A DNA stretch of 34,603 bases from Candidatus Zixiibacteriota bacterium (GCA_016199865.1 JACQFV010000109.1:1-34603), one strand, 5' to 3'. Positions 8,019-16,705 are shown, counted from the stretch's first letter. Numbers and translations: made by a program. Notes: a model not told the origin generated them from the sequence alone.

Positions 8019-11000
8019 AGCGGTTTTGAGATCAAGAGCGGCAGACGGGAATGTCTGCCCCACCAACACAGTTTAGCCGCTTCGTTGGCCGCCATCTCAA
8101 AGCGCGGCTCGGCCAGACCCGGCTGCTCGTCACCATTTTCACCGGCGCGATTCAGCCGCACCGAGACGATGCGCGAGACGCCGGGCTGTTCCATGGTGAC
8201 GCCATAGAGGACGTCGGCCGCTTCCATCGTCAGTTTGTTATGGGTCACGACGATAAACTGTGTCTTCACTTTGAATCGGTCGATGAGACGCAAAAAGCGG
8301 CCACAGTTGGCATCGTCGAGTGGCGCGTCGACTTCGTCCAATATGCAAAACGGGCTGGGCTTGACCAGATAGAGGCCGAAGAGCAAAGCCAGGGCCGTGA
8401 GGGCGCGTTCCCCGCCCGACAACTGGCGGATGCCGATGAATTTCTTGCCGCGCGGCCGGACGAACACTTCGATGGGTGACTCCAACGGCTGGTCCGGGTC
8501 GATCAGGCGCACATCGGCCTCGCCGCCGCGGAACAATTCGGTGAATACCGTCTGGAAATTCGTCCGCGCCGATTCGAATGTCGCCATGAACCGTTCGCCG
8601 GCCGTCCGGTTCAATTCTGCAATGGTATCCGCGAGTGACGTCCTCGCCTGGCGGAGATCCCCCACCTGCCGCTCGAGGAAATCCCAGCGCTGTTTCTCTC
8701 GTTCATATTCTTCGAGCGCCAAGGGATTCACCGGCCCCAGCCGTTCGATCGACTGCAGGAGTGATGTGGCCTGTTCTTTGAGTTCGTCATCCGATCCGGC
8801 CGGATCGTCGATGGCTTGGACCCCGAGATCGACTTGGTGCATATCCAACGTGCGGCGCCGTAATTGATCGGCTTCGTGGTGCGATCCCGACAGTTCGATT
8901 TCAATCTGGGAGCGATTCTGAGCGGCCACGTCGCGTTGATGCCGGACTTCGCGTAATTGCTGCTCTTGTTGCGCGAGAATCTCCTTGCGACGGGCGGCTT
9001 CACCCCTCGCTTCGGCGCGGGTCGTCTCCAGTTCCCGGCAACGCCCGGAGAGTTGCTGCTGTGCCGCCGCCACTTGAAGTGCCTCTTGTTCCAGCCCGGC
9101 CAACTCCATCTCGATTTGCTTGAGGCGGATAGTCAATTCCGAGAGTTCCGTTCGAATCTCCGACATCATGTCATCGCATTGGCGGATGTCCGTGGCGGCC
9201 GCATCGACGCGCGCCTGGGCTTCGACGACCTGCACGCGGGCATCGTTGAGTGCGGCCCCGGCGCGTTGCTGTCTTTCTCTGGCATCGTTCATCGCCGATT
9301 CGGATGCTTGGACCTTTGTCCAGAGTCCGTCGCGAATCCGTTTCAATTCGCCTTCAGAGCGTTCCGGGAAAGCGAGTTGATTATCGGCCTGGCCCCGATC
9401 GCCCAACTCGGCGACGAATTCATCGACGCGGCGGCGATACTCGTTGAGACGGGCGTTGTGCGCTTCCAAGTCCAGCCGTACGGACGCCACACGGTTCCCG
9501 AGGACTTGGCAGCGCGACTGCTGATCGGAGTGCGTGGCCCGGCCCGACTCGATCTCCGCGGTTAGCCGTTTACCTTCGCTCTCGGAGCGTTCCAGCGACT
9601 GTTCCGCCAAAGCGATCTTCTCATCGAATCCCTTGAGGCGGTCAGCGCGTCCCATCACCGGTTCAGTCCCTTCGCTTCCGGCCCAGACAATTCCGGGAGG
9701 CGAGATTACCAGACCATTCTGGGATGCGACCATCCATCCACCGCCGAGCGCTTGATAGAGAGTTCGCGCTCCGTCACCGCTTGTCGCGATGGCCACATCA
9801 CCCAGGATCGCCTCGACCCACGGGCGATTTTCATTGTCGCAGTCAACCTTCTCCGCCAACCAACCACTGAACTCGCGAGCAGAAATCTCGGGTTTTGGTC
9901 GGCGATTCGGCATCCGAAGCGAGGGATCCAAAATAGCGGCGCGGCCTTTCGGATCGCTCTGCATCCAGGCGACCAACGCCGCTGCGATTTTGGCATCGGC
10001 GCACCAGAGGGCGCCCAGACGATCGGCCAGGACCATTTCGATGCAGTGTCGCCACTCCGCCTGAGGGCGCAGACGGTCGATCCAAGCACTCACCCGGCCA
10101 TTCCAACGTTCGCGGTTTGACAGTACCTGTGCTGCACCCCGTCCCAATCCCTCGCCGCCGGCGATCAGGGAGGCCATCTCCGCACGTTCCGAGCGCCATT
10201 CGCTCAGGCGCCGAGCGGAGTGCTCACGCTCGGCCTCCTGACGCGTCCTGGCCGTTTCCAATTCCGTCAGACGAGTTTGTGCGCTATTGGCTTGGTCGCG
10301 CGCGGAATCCAATTCAGCCGACGCGCCCGCCAGCGCTTCTTTCAAACGCGCCGCTTCTCGCTCCGTCTGTTCCACCAAAGCGCGTTGTTGACCGAGCCGT
10401 TCGCCGAGAAGATCCCGTTGCCGCTCAATCTCGCCGCGATGATGACGGGCTGCCTCTTCCTGCGAAGCCACCCGCTGCCAAACCTGATGTGCTTCATCGA
10501 ACGCCTGCTGGACCTTCCGATGATCGGCTTCGGCGGCGGACGCGACACCGACTTCGCGTTTGTATTCCGCGTCAAGTTCTCGCAGACGAACTGCCGTCTG
10601 TTCCTGCCGAGCCAGTTCGTCGGCGTGCTGCGCCGAGGCACGATCGCGGCGCGCCGTTACGTCCCCCAACCGTGTCGTCAGGGCTGTCTGACGCTCGCTC
10701 CCGCGCGCCCGATCTTCGCCGAGATGACGTCGGCGGTCCTCGAGCCGAACCTGTTCAGTTTTCTGGGTATGCCAGGCGGCGGTCGCCTCGGCCAGTTGAT
10801 CCGCGACCGTCTGCGCCGTCCTCTCAGCGGAATCAACGTCGAGACGCAGCGCCTGCGACTCCAATTCCAGCGTGTCACAGCGGGCGGAGAGACCCAAAGC
10901 CGTGTCGCGGGCTTGAACGTGACGGCCCTGCAAGGCCGCGACCTCCCCGCCTAATCGTCGGTAGGCGCGGGATGCCTGTGCCACTTCCACAGCGCGCCAC

Positions 11001-11662
11001 TTGTCGCGCAGGGTCCGATGCCGGTCGGCGGTTCCCTTCTGCCGCGCCAGCGAACGGACATGCGTGGCGACTTCGTTTTTCAGATCGGTCAGCCGCAAGA
11101 GGTCCTGGTCGGTCGCCTCCATTTTGCGCAGCGCCGCCTTCTGGCGCACCTTGTACTTGGAAACGCCGGCCGCCTCTTCGAACAAGAATCGCCGTTCGTC
11201 CGGGTTCTCCGAGAGAATGGCGTCGATCATTCCCGCCTGAATGACGGCGTACCCGTGCGAGCCCATGCCGGTATCCAGAAACAGATCGGCAAAGTCCTTC
11301 AAACGGCAGGGCGTGCCGTTGAGCCGGTATTCGCTTTCGCCGGACCGATCCAGAAGACGGGTGACGGCCACTTCGGCGAACTCCGTGGGTAGGCGGCCCG
11401 ATTGGTTGTCGATGACGAGCGTGACTTCGGCCGCCGACATGCCGGGGCGTTGCGGTGTCCCGCCGAAGATGACTTCCTCCATCCGCGCCCCGCGCAGGAC
11501 GCGAGGACGTTGCTCGCCCAAAACCCAGCGGACCGCGTCCATCAGGTTGGACTTGCCGCACCCGTTCGGCCCCACCACCGCCGTGACCCCGGAGGACAAA
11601 ATCACCTCGGTCAAATCGGGGAAGGTCTTGAAGCCGGACAGTTCGATGCGTTTCAGATACAT
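7961..11662 (-). CDS. smc: Chromosome segregation protein SMC, with non-canonical C-terminal tail overlapping ftsY
   Basis: 1233 aa; MYLKRIELSGFKTF, VVGPNGCGKSNLMDAVRWVLGEQ, LSGGERALTALALLF, FCILDEVDAPLDDANCGRF. Confidence 0.96.
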   Translation of the reverse strand: MYLKRIELSGFKTFPDLTEVILSSGVTAVVGPNGCGKSNLMDAVRWVLGEQRPRVLRGARMEEVIFGGTPQRPGMSAAEVTLVIDNQSGRLPTEFAEVAVTRLLDRSGESEYRLNGTPCRLKDFADLFLDTGMGSHGYAVIQAGMIDAILSENPDERRFLFEEAAGVSKYKVRQKAALRKMEATDQDLLRLTDLKNEVATHVRSLARQKGTADRHRTLRDKWRAVEVAQASRAYRRLGGEVAALQGRHVQARDTALGLSARCDTLELESQALRLDVDSAERTAQTVADQLAEATAAWHTQKTEQVRLEDRRRHLGEDRARGSERQTALTTRLGDVTARRDRASAQHADELARQEQTAVRLRELDAEYKREVGVASAAEADHRKVQQAFDEAHQVWQRVASQEEAARHHRGEIERQRDLLGERLGQQRALVEQTEREAARLKEALAGASAELDSARDQANSAQTRLTELETARTRQEAEREHSARRLSEWRSERAEMASLIAGGEGLGRGAAQVLSNRERWNGRVSAWIDRLRPQAEWRHCIEMVLADRLGALWCADAKIAAALVAWMQSDPKGRAAILDPSLRMPNRRPKPEISAREFSGWLAEKVDCDNENRPWVEAILGDVAIATSGDGARTLYQALGGGWMVASQNGLVISPPGIVWAGSEGTEPVMGRADRLKGFDEKIALAEQSLERSESEGKRLTAEIESGRATHSDQQSRCQVLGNRVASVRLDLEAHNARLNEYRRRVDEFVAELGDRGQADNQLAFPERSEGELKRIRDGLWTKVQASESAMNDARERQQRAGAALNDARVQVVEAQARVDAAATDIRQCDDMMSEIRTELSELTIRLKQIEMELAGLEQEALQVAAAQQQLSGRCRELETTRAEARGEAARRKEILAQQEQQLREVRHQRDVAAQNRSQIEIELSGSHHEADQLRRRTLDMHQVDLGVQAIDDPAGSDDELKEQATSLLQSIERLGPVNPLALEEYEREKQRWDFLERQVGDLRQARTSLADTIAELNRTAGERFMATFESARTNFQTVFTELFRGGEADVRLIDPDQPLESPIEVFVRPRGKKFIGIRQLSGGERALTALALLFGLYLVKPSPFCILDEVDAPLDDANCGRFLRLIDRFKVKTQFIVVTHNKLTMEAADVLYGVTMEQPGVSRIVSVRLNRAGENGDEQPGLAEPRFEMAANEAAKLCWWGRHSRLPLLISKPLCGLSSNDSHEVWPRPSRV
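8033..8066. repeat. Diverged single copy of the hairpin unit found in the 14.6-kb tandem array
   Basis: CAAGAGCGGCAGACGGGAATGTCTGCCCCACCAA against CAAGAGCCGCAGACAAGAATGTCTGCGCCACCAA (14776-14809): 30/34 identical; hairpin preserved. Confidence 0.85.
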
Positions 11663-11675
11663 GGCAGCATCCCTG

Positions 11676-12227
11676 TCAAACCGCCGTCGGCGACGGCGTC
11701 ACGGTCAGTTTGCGGATCATCTCGATGAACAGAATAAACTCAGTCTTCAGGTCGGCGCTGCCGCGCCCGTGCCGCAGCTCGACGGTAATGAACGGACGTC
11801 CCATGCCGTGGGATAGACCGATCCGCACCGGCGTCTGCGAAGCCACGGCCACGGCCGCATGAAAAACCGTGGGTTCGCGATTCAACGTGATGATGACATC
11901 GTACGGCGTGGCGAACAACTGCCCCAAGAAGGCGCGTCGAGGAATACCCCACCAGGTCACTTGCGCCGCCTCCGGCACGACCAGCTTATAACCGTAGGGA
12001 TTGTAGAAGCGGGGCGCCAGAGTCCGCGGTGGATACAAGAGCGTGACTTTGGCCGAGGGAAAGGCCTGCGGCAGACGCGACAGAAAAAACTCCGATTGAT
12101 GCAGATCGTCGAGCGCCAGAGGCATCAAGACCAGGATACGGCGCGCCTGGCGCAAGTCACCGGGGAAGCTGAACTCGCGCACGACGTCGTGCCGCGCGAA
12201 CCAACGGATCAACCAGCGGCTGAGCAT
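11676..12227 (-). CDS. Uncharacterised 183-aa protein, weakly glycosyltransferase-9/DUF6913-like
   Basis: RILVLMPLALDDLHQSEFFLSRLPQAFPSAKVTLLYP ... YDVIITLNREPTVFHAAVAVASQTPVRIGL ... TEFILFIEMIRKL; fits within the minus-strand operon. Confidence 0.6.
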   Translation of the reverse strand: MLSRWLIRWFARHDVVREFSFPGDLRQARRILVLMPLALDDLHQSEFFLSRLPQAFPSAKVTLLYPPRTLAPRFYNPYGYKLVVPEAAQVTWWGIPRRAFLGQLFATPYDVIITLNREPTVFHAAVAVASQTPVRIGLSHGMGRPFITVELRHGRGSADLKTEFILFIEMIRKLTVTPSPTAV

Positions 12228-12255
12228 AGACTCTCGATTGCGGCCAACGGTCCGG

Positions 12256-13170
12256 TCACGGCTCTGTGCCCGAGGATTCTGCCGACGTGGGTATCCAGCG
12301 CGCCACGGAATCGGCGGTGATCAAAAGACCATCCAAACGCGGTCCGAACGACGCCAAGGGGCGCATCGGACGGCCATTGACGGCGGCGGTGACGCCATTG
12401 GTATTGTCCAAGGACAAGAGAAACCGGTTCGACGCCCGTGCTTCCGACCGTTCGCCGGCATGCATGAGCGTGTTGACCAGTGTGTCCGTATCTTCCATCA
12501 AAACAATCTTGGTATCGTGGGTGAATGTCAATGTCAGTTGCATCGGCTCCGGCGCCGATTCGGCCGGCGATGATTCGGCAGTCCGTGCCGGCACGGCAGT
12601 CGTCTGCAAATGAGACCCCGTCTGAACAACAGGCAGCGTTTCGGCGCGCTTTGATCCCACCGCGAAACGGAGAACCAGCCCGATGATGACGATCACGGCG
12701 GCGCTCCCACCCCCGACGATCCACCAATTGCGACGGGACAACTTTGTCGGCGGCACAGGCAACTTGGCGGGGGCCGGGGCATCGGCAATGTCCGGCGCTT
12801 TCTTGGGGATCTGATCCGATAGGTCCAACAGCGCATAGACCTCGGAAACGTTCAAACCAAGACGTTCAGCGTACGCTTTGACGAACAGCCGCACGTACTG
12901 TGGGGTTGGCAACTTGGTGAGAGTTTCCTGCTCCAAGGACCGGAGATATTCTGCCCGCACTTTGATGTCCGCGGCTACTTCCTCGATCTTCAGTCCAAGC
13001 AGATGACGGCGCGCTGCCAGAACGGCGCCGAGTTGATCCTTCGTGATGTCGATTTCGCCGGCGGGAGCCATCTCGATTCTCGGCGACTGACCCCCCACGG
13101 CCGTCGCGCCGTTGCCGGGCTGCGATCCGCCACCGACGGAGCGGCTGTCTCGAACGCCGCGACCGTTCAC
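12256..13170 (-). CDS. rodZ: RodZ-like helix-turn-helix membrane protein
   Basis: LGAVLAARRHLLGLKIEEVAADIKVRAEYLRSLEQETLTKLPTPQYVRLFVKAYAERLGLN (HTH_25), TM segment WWIVGGGSAAVIVIIGLVLRF, DUF4115-like C-terminus; GTG start overlapping the maf stop (GTGA). Confidence 0.85.
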   Translation of the reverse strand: MNGRGVRDSRSVGGGSQPGNGATAVGGQSPRIEMAPAGEIDITKDQLGAVLAARRHLLGLKIEEVAADIKVRAEYLRSLEQETLTKLPTPQYVRLFVKAYAERLGLNVSEVYALLDLSDQIPKKAPDIADAPAPAKLPVPPTKLSRRNWWIVGGGSAAVIVIIGLVLRFAVGSKRAETLPVVQTGSHLQTTAVPARTAESSPAESAPEPMQLTLTFTHDTKIVLMEDTDTLVNTLMHAGERSEARASNRFLLSLDNTNGVTAAVNGRPMRPLASFGPRLDGLLITADSVARWIPTSAESSGTEP

Positions 13171-13805
13171 AATGTCACCTTAGCCACGACGTTCGCCAGA
13201 CATTCGACGGGCAAACCGACAACGTTGTCCACGGCACCATCGATCTGTGATACAAACCGGCCTGCCTCCCCCTGAACGGCGTAAGCCCCGGCTTTATCCA
13301 TGGGCTCGCCGGTGCGCACGTATCGACGGATTTCCCGATCGGACAGAGAGCGGAAACGCACGTGCGTCACGGCGGACCCAGTGCTCCACTTCGCGTCCTC
13401 GACGGAAATCACCGCGACACCGGTTATGACTTGGTGAACCCGTCCGGAAAGACGCCGCAGCATCGACTCTGCTTGGGCGGGATTCGCCGGCTTGCCCAAA
13501 CCACGGGTACCGCAGACGACAATCGTGTCGGCGGCGATGATCAAGCCATGATTGAGACCGGACGAAGCGCTGCGCGTCTTGCGCAGCGACCAAGTCCGCA
13601 CCCAACGACGCCAATCCGGACCGGCGGGGGCGGGCTCGTCCAGCGTGTGACCGATGGCATGGTGGCGAATCCCGCAAGAGCGCAGAATTGCCCGCCGACG
13701 GGGTGAGGCCGATGCGAGCCAGACTTCGCGCCCCGCCAGCGCCCGCTGCAACGCCGCGCGAGATTCGGCGTCGACCAGACCGGTGACCCGAAAGAGACCA
13801 GACAT
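13167..13805 (-). CDS. maf: Maf-like nucleotide pyrophosphatase
   Basis: VWLASASPRRRAIL, LIIAADTIVVCGTRGLGKP, HQVITGVAVI, GEPMDKAGAYAVQGEAGRFV. Confidence 0.92.
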   Translation of the reverse strand: MSGLFRVTGLVDAESRAALQRALAGREVWLASASPRRRAILRSCGIRHHAIGHTLDEPAPAGPDWRRWVRTWSLRKTRSASSGLNHGLIIAADTIVVCGTRGLGKPANPAQAESMLRRLSGRVHQVITGVAVISVEDAKWSTGSAVTHVRFRSLSDREIRRYVRTGEPMDKAGAYAVQGEAGRFVSQIDGAVDNVVGLPVECLANVVAKVTL

Positions 13806-13847
13806 AACTGAAATGCACTGCCAATGCCCCCGGTTGCCCCACTGCGA

Positions 13848-14285
13848 TCACGCATCCAAGATCAGCGTGGCCGGCCCCCAATTGTGGATTTCCACCATCA
13901 TTTTCGCCCCGAATCGCCCGCTGGCGACGGGGATGTTCATACTCCGAAAGACCTCCACCATGTGCAAGAAGTATTTCTCCGCCAGATCGGGCTGCAGTGC
14001 CTCAGTGAACGAGGGACGACGGCCCTTCTGTGTGTCCGCGTAGAGCGTGAACTGCGAGACGACGAGAACGGAGAGACCAAGATCGAGCAGTGACAGATTC
14101 ATGTGTCCCGCGTCGTCCTCGAAAATGCGGAGATTGGCGATTTTCGAGACCATCGGCGCGACGCCCTCGATGATATCCCCGACTCTAAATCCAACCAAGA
14201 GCACCAGACCCGGGCCGATGGCTCCGACAACCTGACCCTCGACCGTCACTTGGGCTGACTGCACTCTCTGAAGGCAAATCCGCAT
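13848..14285 (-). CDS. dtd: D-aminoacyl-tRNA deacylase
   Basis: MRICLQRVQSAQVTVEGQVVGAIGPGLVLLVGF, VVSQFTLYADTQKGRRPSFTEA, GRFGAKMMVEIHNWGPATLILD; start at ATG 14285. Confidence 0.93.
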   Translation of the reverse strand: MRICLQRVQSAQVTVEGQVVGAIGPGLVLLVGFRVGDIIEGVAPMVSKIANLRIFEDDAGHMNLSLLDLGLSVLVVSQFTLYADTQKGRRPSFTEALQPDLAEKYFLHMVEVFRSMNIPVASGRFGAKMMVEIHNWGPATLILDA

Positions 14286-14608
14286 TTTACCTGGCGCCCA
14301 TAGATAGCAATCAAGGCCGAGTGTAGACGCTATCTTTTGGTCTGTCAATGTCGAAGAGCCGGGATGTGTGTGCGACTAACATGGGGGCCCTTTCGAAGTC
14401 GATTCCCAGACAGCCCGTATTCTGCTGATCGCATCCTGTTGTACGGCGGTGTCTTATGACATTCGTATAAAGTTATAGATTATGCCAATCCTGCGTCGGC
14501 TTCACCGACATCCGTCATCACGATTGGGTCTCAAAGAACGACTGCTCGCTGCACAGTCACGGGGCATCATGACCTTCGCGAAAGTCCGACGTACGGTCTG
14601 GGTAAGGA

Positions 14609-14902
14609 CGCAGACAAGAATGTCTGCGCCACCAAAGCAAACTTGGCGATGTCGGTAGCGCAGGCATTCCTGCCTGCGCTCTGAACCCCAAGAGCCGTAG
14701 ACAGGAATGTCTGCGCCACCAAAGCAAACTTGGCGATGTCGGTAGCGCAGGCATTCCTGCCTGCGCTCTGAACCCCAAGAGCCGCAGACAAGAATGTCTG
14801 CGCCACCAAAGCAAACTTGGCGACCAGACAAGAATGTCTGCGCCACCAAAGCAAACTTGGCGATGTCGGTAGCACAGGCATTCCTGCCTGCGCTCTGAAC
14901 CC
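14609..14902. repeat. Tandem array of an 87-bp unit (about 3.4 copies), each full unit carrying two tetraloop hairpins
   Basis: Units start at 14611, 14698, 14785 (40-bp truncated) and 14825. Each full unit contains GCAGACA-AGAA-TGTCTGC (or a close variant) and GCGCAGGCA-TTCC-TGCCTGCGC (or a close variant). Confidence 0.93.
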
Positions 14903-14980
14903 TCACTGGGGCTTGACGATCCACGGACTTTGTGTTATTTTGGCACAGTCAGATTCCCCGTCCTCACCCGGAGGTGGACA

Positions 14981-16474
14981 ATGCGGTTTCGACTTGCGAC
15001 AGTGTGTTTCGCTGTTCTCGCGGCGGCGATGGTTCTGGCCGTCCCTCTGGCTACGGCGCGTGACAGTTCAGGGATAGTCCGTGCATCGGCGGACCCGACG
15101 GTGATCCAGCAACAACTGGCAGCCATGCCCCTGGCATTCACGGAGAATCGCGGCCAGTGGGATGATCGCGTCCTGTTCCGGACAAGTGCCGGTGGTGCGA
15201 CGGTCTGGTTCTGCCGGGATGGCATCTACTATCAGTTTATCCATCATGTGTCGAATGACGAGACCGATCCCGGCGATCTGTTGGGATTGCGTCGAGGTCT
15301 GCGGCCTCGCAGTTTGGAGGACTTGTCCTCCGCAGCGGCTCCTCACGCGAAGGAGAACAGCGTCGAGACGGTCGTGGTCAAGGCCGCTTTTGTGCAGGCC
15401 AATCCGGCGGTTGAGATCACCGGCGAAAACCCGCTGGCGTACCGCTGCAATTACTTTCTGGGCAATGACCCGGCAAAATGGCGTACTGGCGTGCCAAATT
15501 TCACCGCTGTCGTCTATCGGGATATCTACCCTGGAATCGATGCCCGCATTACAGGAGTAGCCGGGCAGTTGCAGACCAAATGGGAGGCGAAGCCGGGAGT
15601 TGATCTGTCGCAGGTTCAGTTCCGGTATGAAGGGAACGCGGCGGTGTCGCTGACCGAGACCGGCGCGTTGGCCGTTGCGGCGCCCTGGGGCACGCTGATG
15701 CAGTCGGCGCTCATTGTACGCAACGGGGAGAGGGATATGGCCCACCAGAGCGGGGGTGGTGCCTCCTACGGTCTTTCGTCATTCCGATCGGCCGCGGCCA
15801 CCACCGGCGCTACGCTGGTGTACAGCACGTACCTCGGCGGGAGGGTTGAGGACATCGGCATTGGGATCGCCGTCGACTCAAGCGGCAGTGCGTACGTGAC
15901 GGGGAGCACTCTGTCCATCGACTTCCCGACCGCGGACCCGTTGCAGGCGGCCAACGCCGGAATGCAAGATGCCTTCGTGACCAAGATCCTGCTTTCACTG
16001 GGGTGCCGGCCGGACATAACGGTGCAGGGGCTGGAGAACCTGCCGCCGTGCGACGAAAGCGGTGTGGTCACCACCGACAACTGCGAACCAGTCTCGGTTC
16101 ATTGCTCGCGCAGCATCGTCGGTGGCGTTGGCTGCGGCGATGCGCCGGTGACGGTCCTTTACACATACACGGCCACAGATGCCTGCGGCGACAGCACCTC
16201 GTGCCAGCGCACTGTGACCGTCATCCTGCCGCCGTGCGATTTCTCCTGCCACGCCGACCCTGTGTGTGATGGGGTCCTCGACGTCAGAGACGTGGTGAAC
16301 GAAGTGGGTGTCGCGTTTCGCGCGGACGCGACGCATCCGATCCAGAACTGCGCGTACGTCCGGGAGGACGTGGATTGCGACGGTCAGGTGGACGTCATCG
16401 ACGTGACGAAGATAGTCAACGTCGCGTTCCGCGCCGGCGATCCGGCGATTCAGTTCTGCCATCCGTGTCCGTAG
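14981..16474 (+). CDS. Secreted DUF7948/SBBP-type protein with dockerin-like C-terminus
   Basis: GGAGG ribosome-binding site before ATG 14981, signal peptide MRFRLATVCFAVLAAAMVLAVPLATA; LAFTENRGQWDDRVLFRTSAGGATVWF; TLVYSTYLGGRVEDIGIGIAVDSSGSAYVTGST...DAFVTKI; C-terminal DPVCDGVLDVRDVVNEVGVAFR / DVDCDGQVDVIDVTKIVNVAFR duplicated dockerin-like segments. Confidence 0.8.
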   Translation: MRFRLATVCFAVLAAAMVLAVPLATARDSSGIVRASADPTVIQQQLAAMPLAFTENRGQWDDRVLFRTSAGGATVWFCRDGIYYQFIHHVSNDETDPGDLLGLRRGLRPRSLEDLSSAAAPHAKENSVETVVVKAAFVQANPAVEITGENPLAYRCNYFLGNDPAKWRTGVPNFTAVVYRDIYPGIDARITGVAGQLQTKWEAKPGVDLSQVQFRYEGNAAVSLTETGALAVAAPWGTLMQSALIVRNGERDMAHQSGGGASYGLSSFRSAAATTGATLVYSTYLGGRVEDIGIGIAVDSSGSAYVTGSTLSIDFPTADPLQAANAGMQDAFVTKILLSLGCRPDITVQGLENLPPCDESGVVTTDNCEPVSVHCSRSIVGGVGCGDAPVTVLYTYTATDACGDSTSCQRTVTVILPPCDFSCHADPVCDGVLDVRDVVNEVGVAFRADATHPIQNCAYVREDVDCDGQVDVIDVTKIVNVAFRAGDPAIQFCHPCP

Positions 16475-16606
16475 GGGTTCGGATTTATCGAACCCGCCTA
16501 CGCGGGCGCCATGAATGGCGCCCCTACCCAGCCCGATCCGGTCTAAGTGGACGCCACGCGCCCTCGCGTGGCGACAATGCCCGTCGGGCGGGGACGCCCG
16601 GCGTCC
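16471..16606. repeat. Cluster of at least four consecutive hairpin-forming inverted repeats
   Basis: GGGTTCG/CGAACCC (16475-16495); GGGCGCCA-TGAA-TGGCGCCC followed by CTAC (16504-16527); CGCCACGCG-CCCT-CGCGTGGCG (16552-16573); GTCGGGCG-GGGA-CGCCCGGC and GGACGCC-C-GGCGTCC (16583-16606). Confidence 0.88.
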
Positions 16607-16647
16607 GCAGGATTATGAGTCACTTTGTCGGACGGTCAGAGTGTATG

Positions 16648-16682
16648 AAAAAAGCGTCCCGTGGAAAACCCCACGGGACGCT
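16648..16682 (-). terminator. Intrinsic terminator of the pil operon
   Basis: 12-bp perfect stem AGCGTCCCGTGG / CCACGGGACGCT, 6-nt loop, followed by a T-run on the minus strand (AAAAAA at 16648-16653 on plus), just downstream of pilQ. Confidence 0.93.
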
Positions 16683-16705
16683 TCAGTATAAACTATCGTG
16701 GTTGG

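Noticed and set aside
8019-8069. N-terminal 17-codon extension of FtsY (MLVGQTFPSAALDLKTA)
   Set aside because: Encoded by the inserted repeat; MRSFFQRLARGL at 8018 is the more plausible start.
10117-11244. 375-aa plus-strand ORF opposite smc
   Set aside because: Arg/Pro-rich antisense shadow of a strongly supported SMC coding region in GC-rich DNA.
14609-14902. CRISPR array
   Set aside because: Units are contiguous near-identical 87-bp repeats with no variable spacers and no cas genes nearby.
14502-14924. Three overlapping minus-strand ORFs with 29-aa repeats (14502-14924, 14557-14814, 14567-14881)
   Set aside because: They arise because the 87-bp tandem repeat has a period divisible by three; all three frames are open, so this is not evidence of coding.
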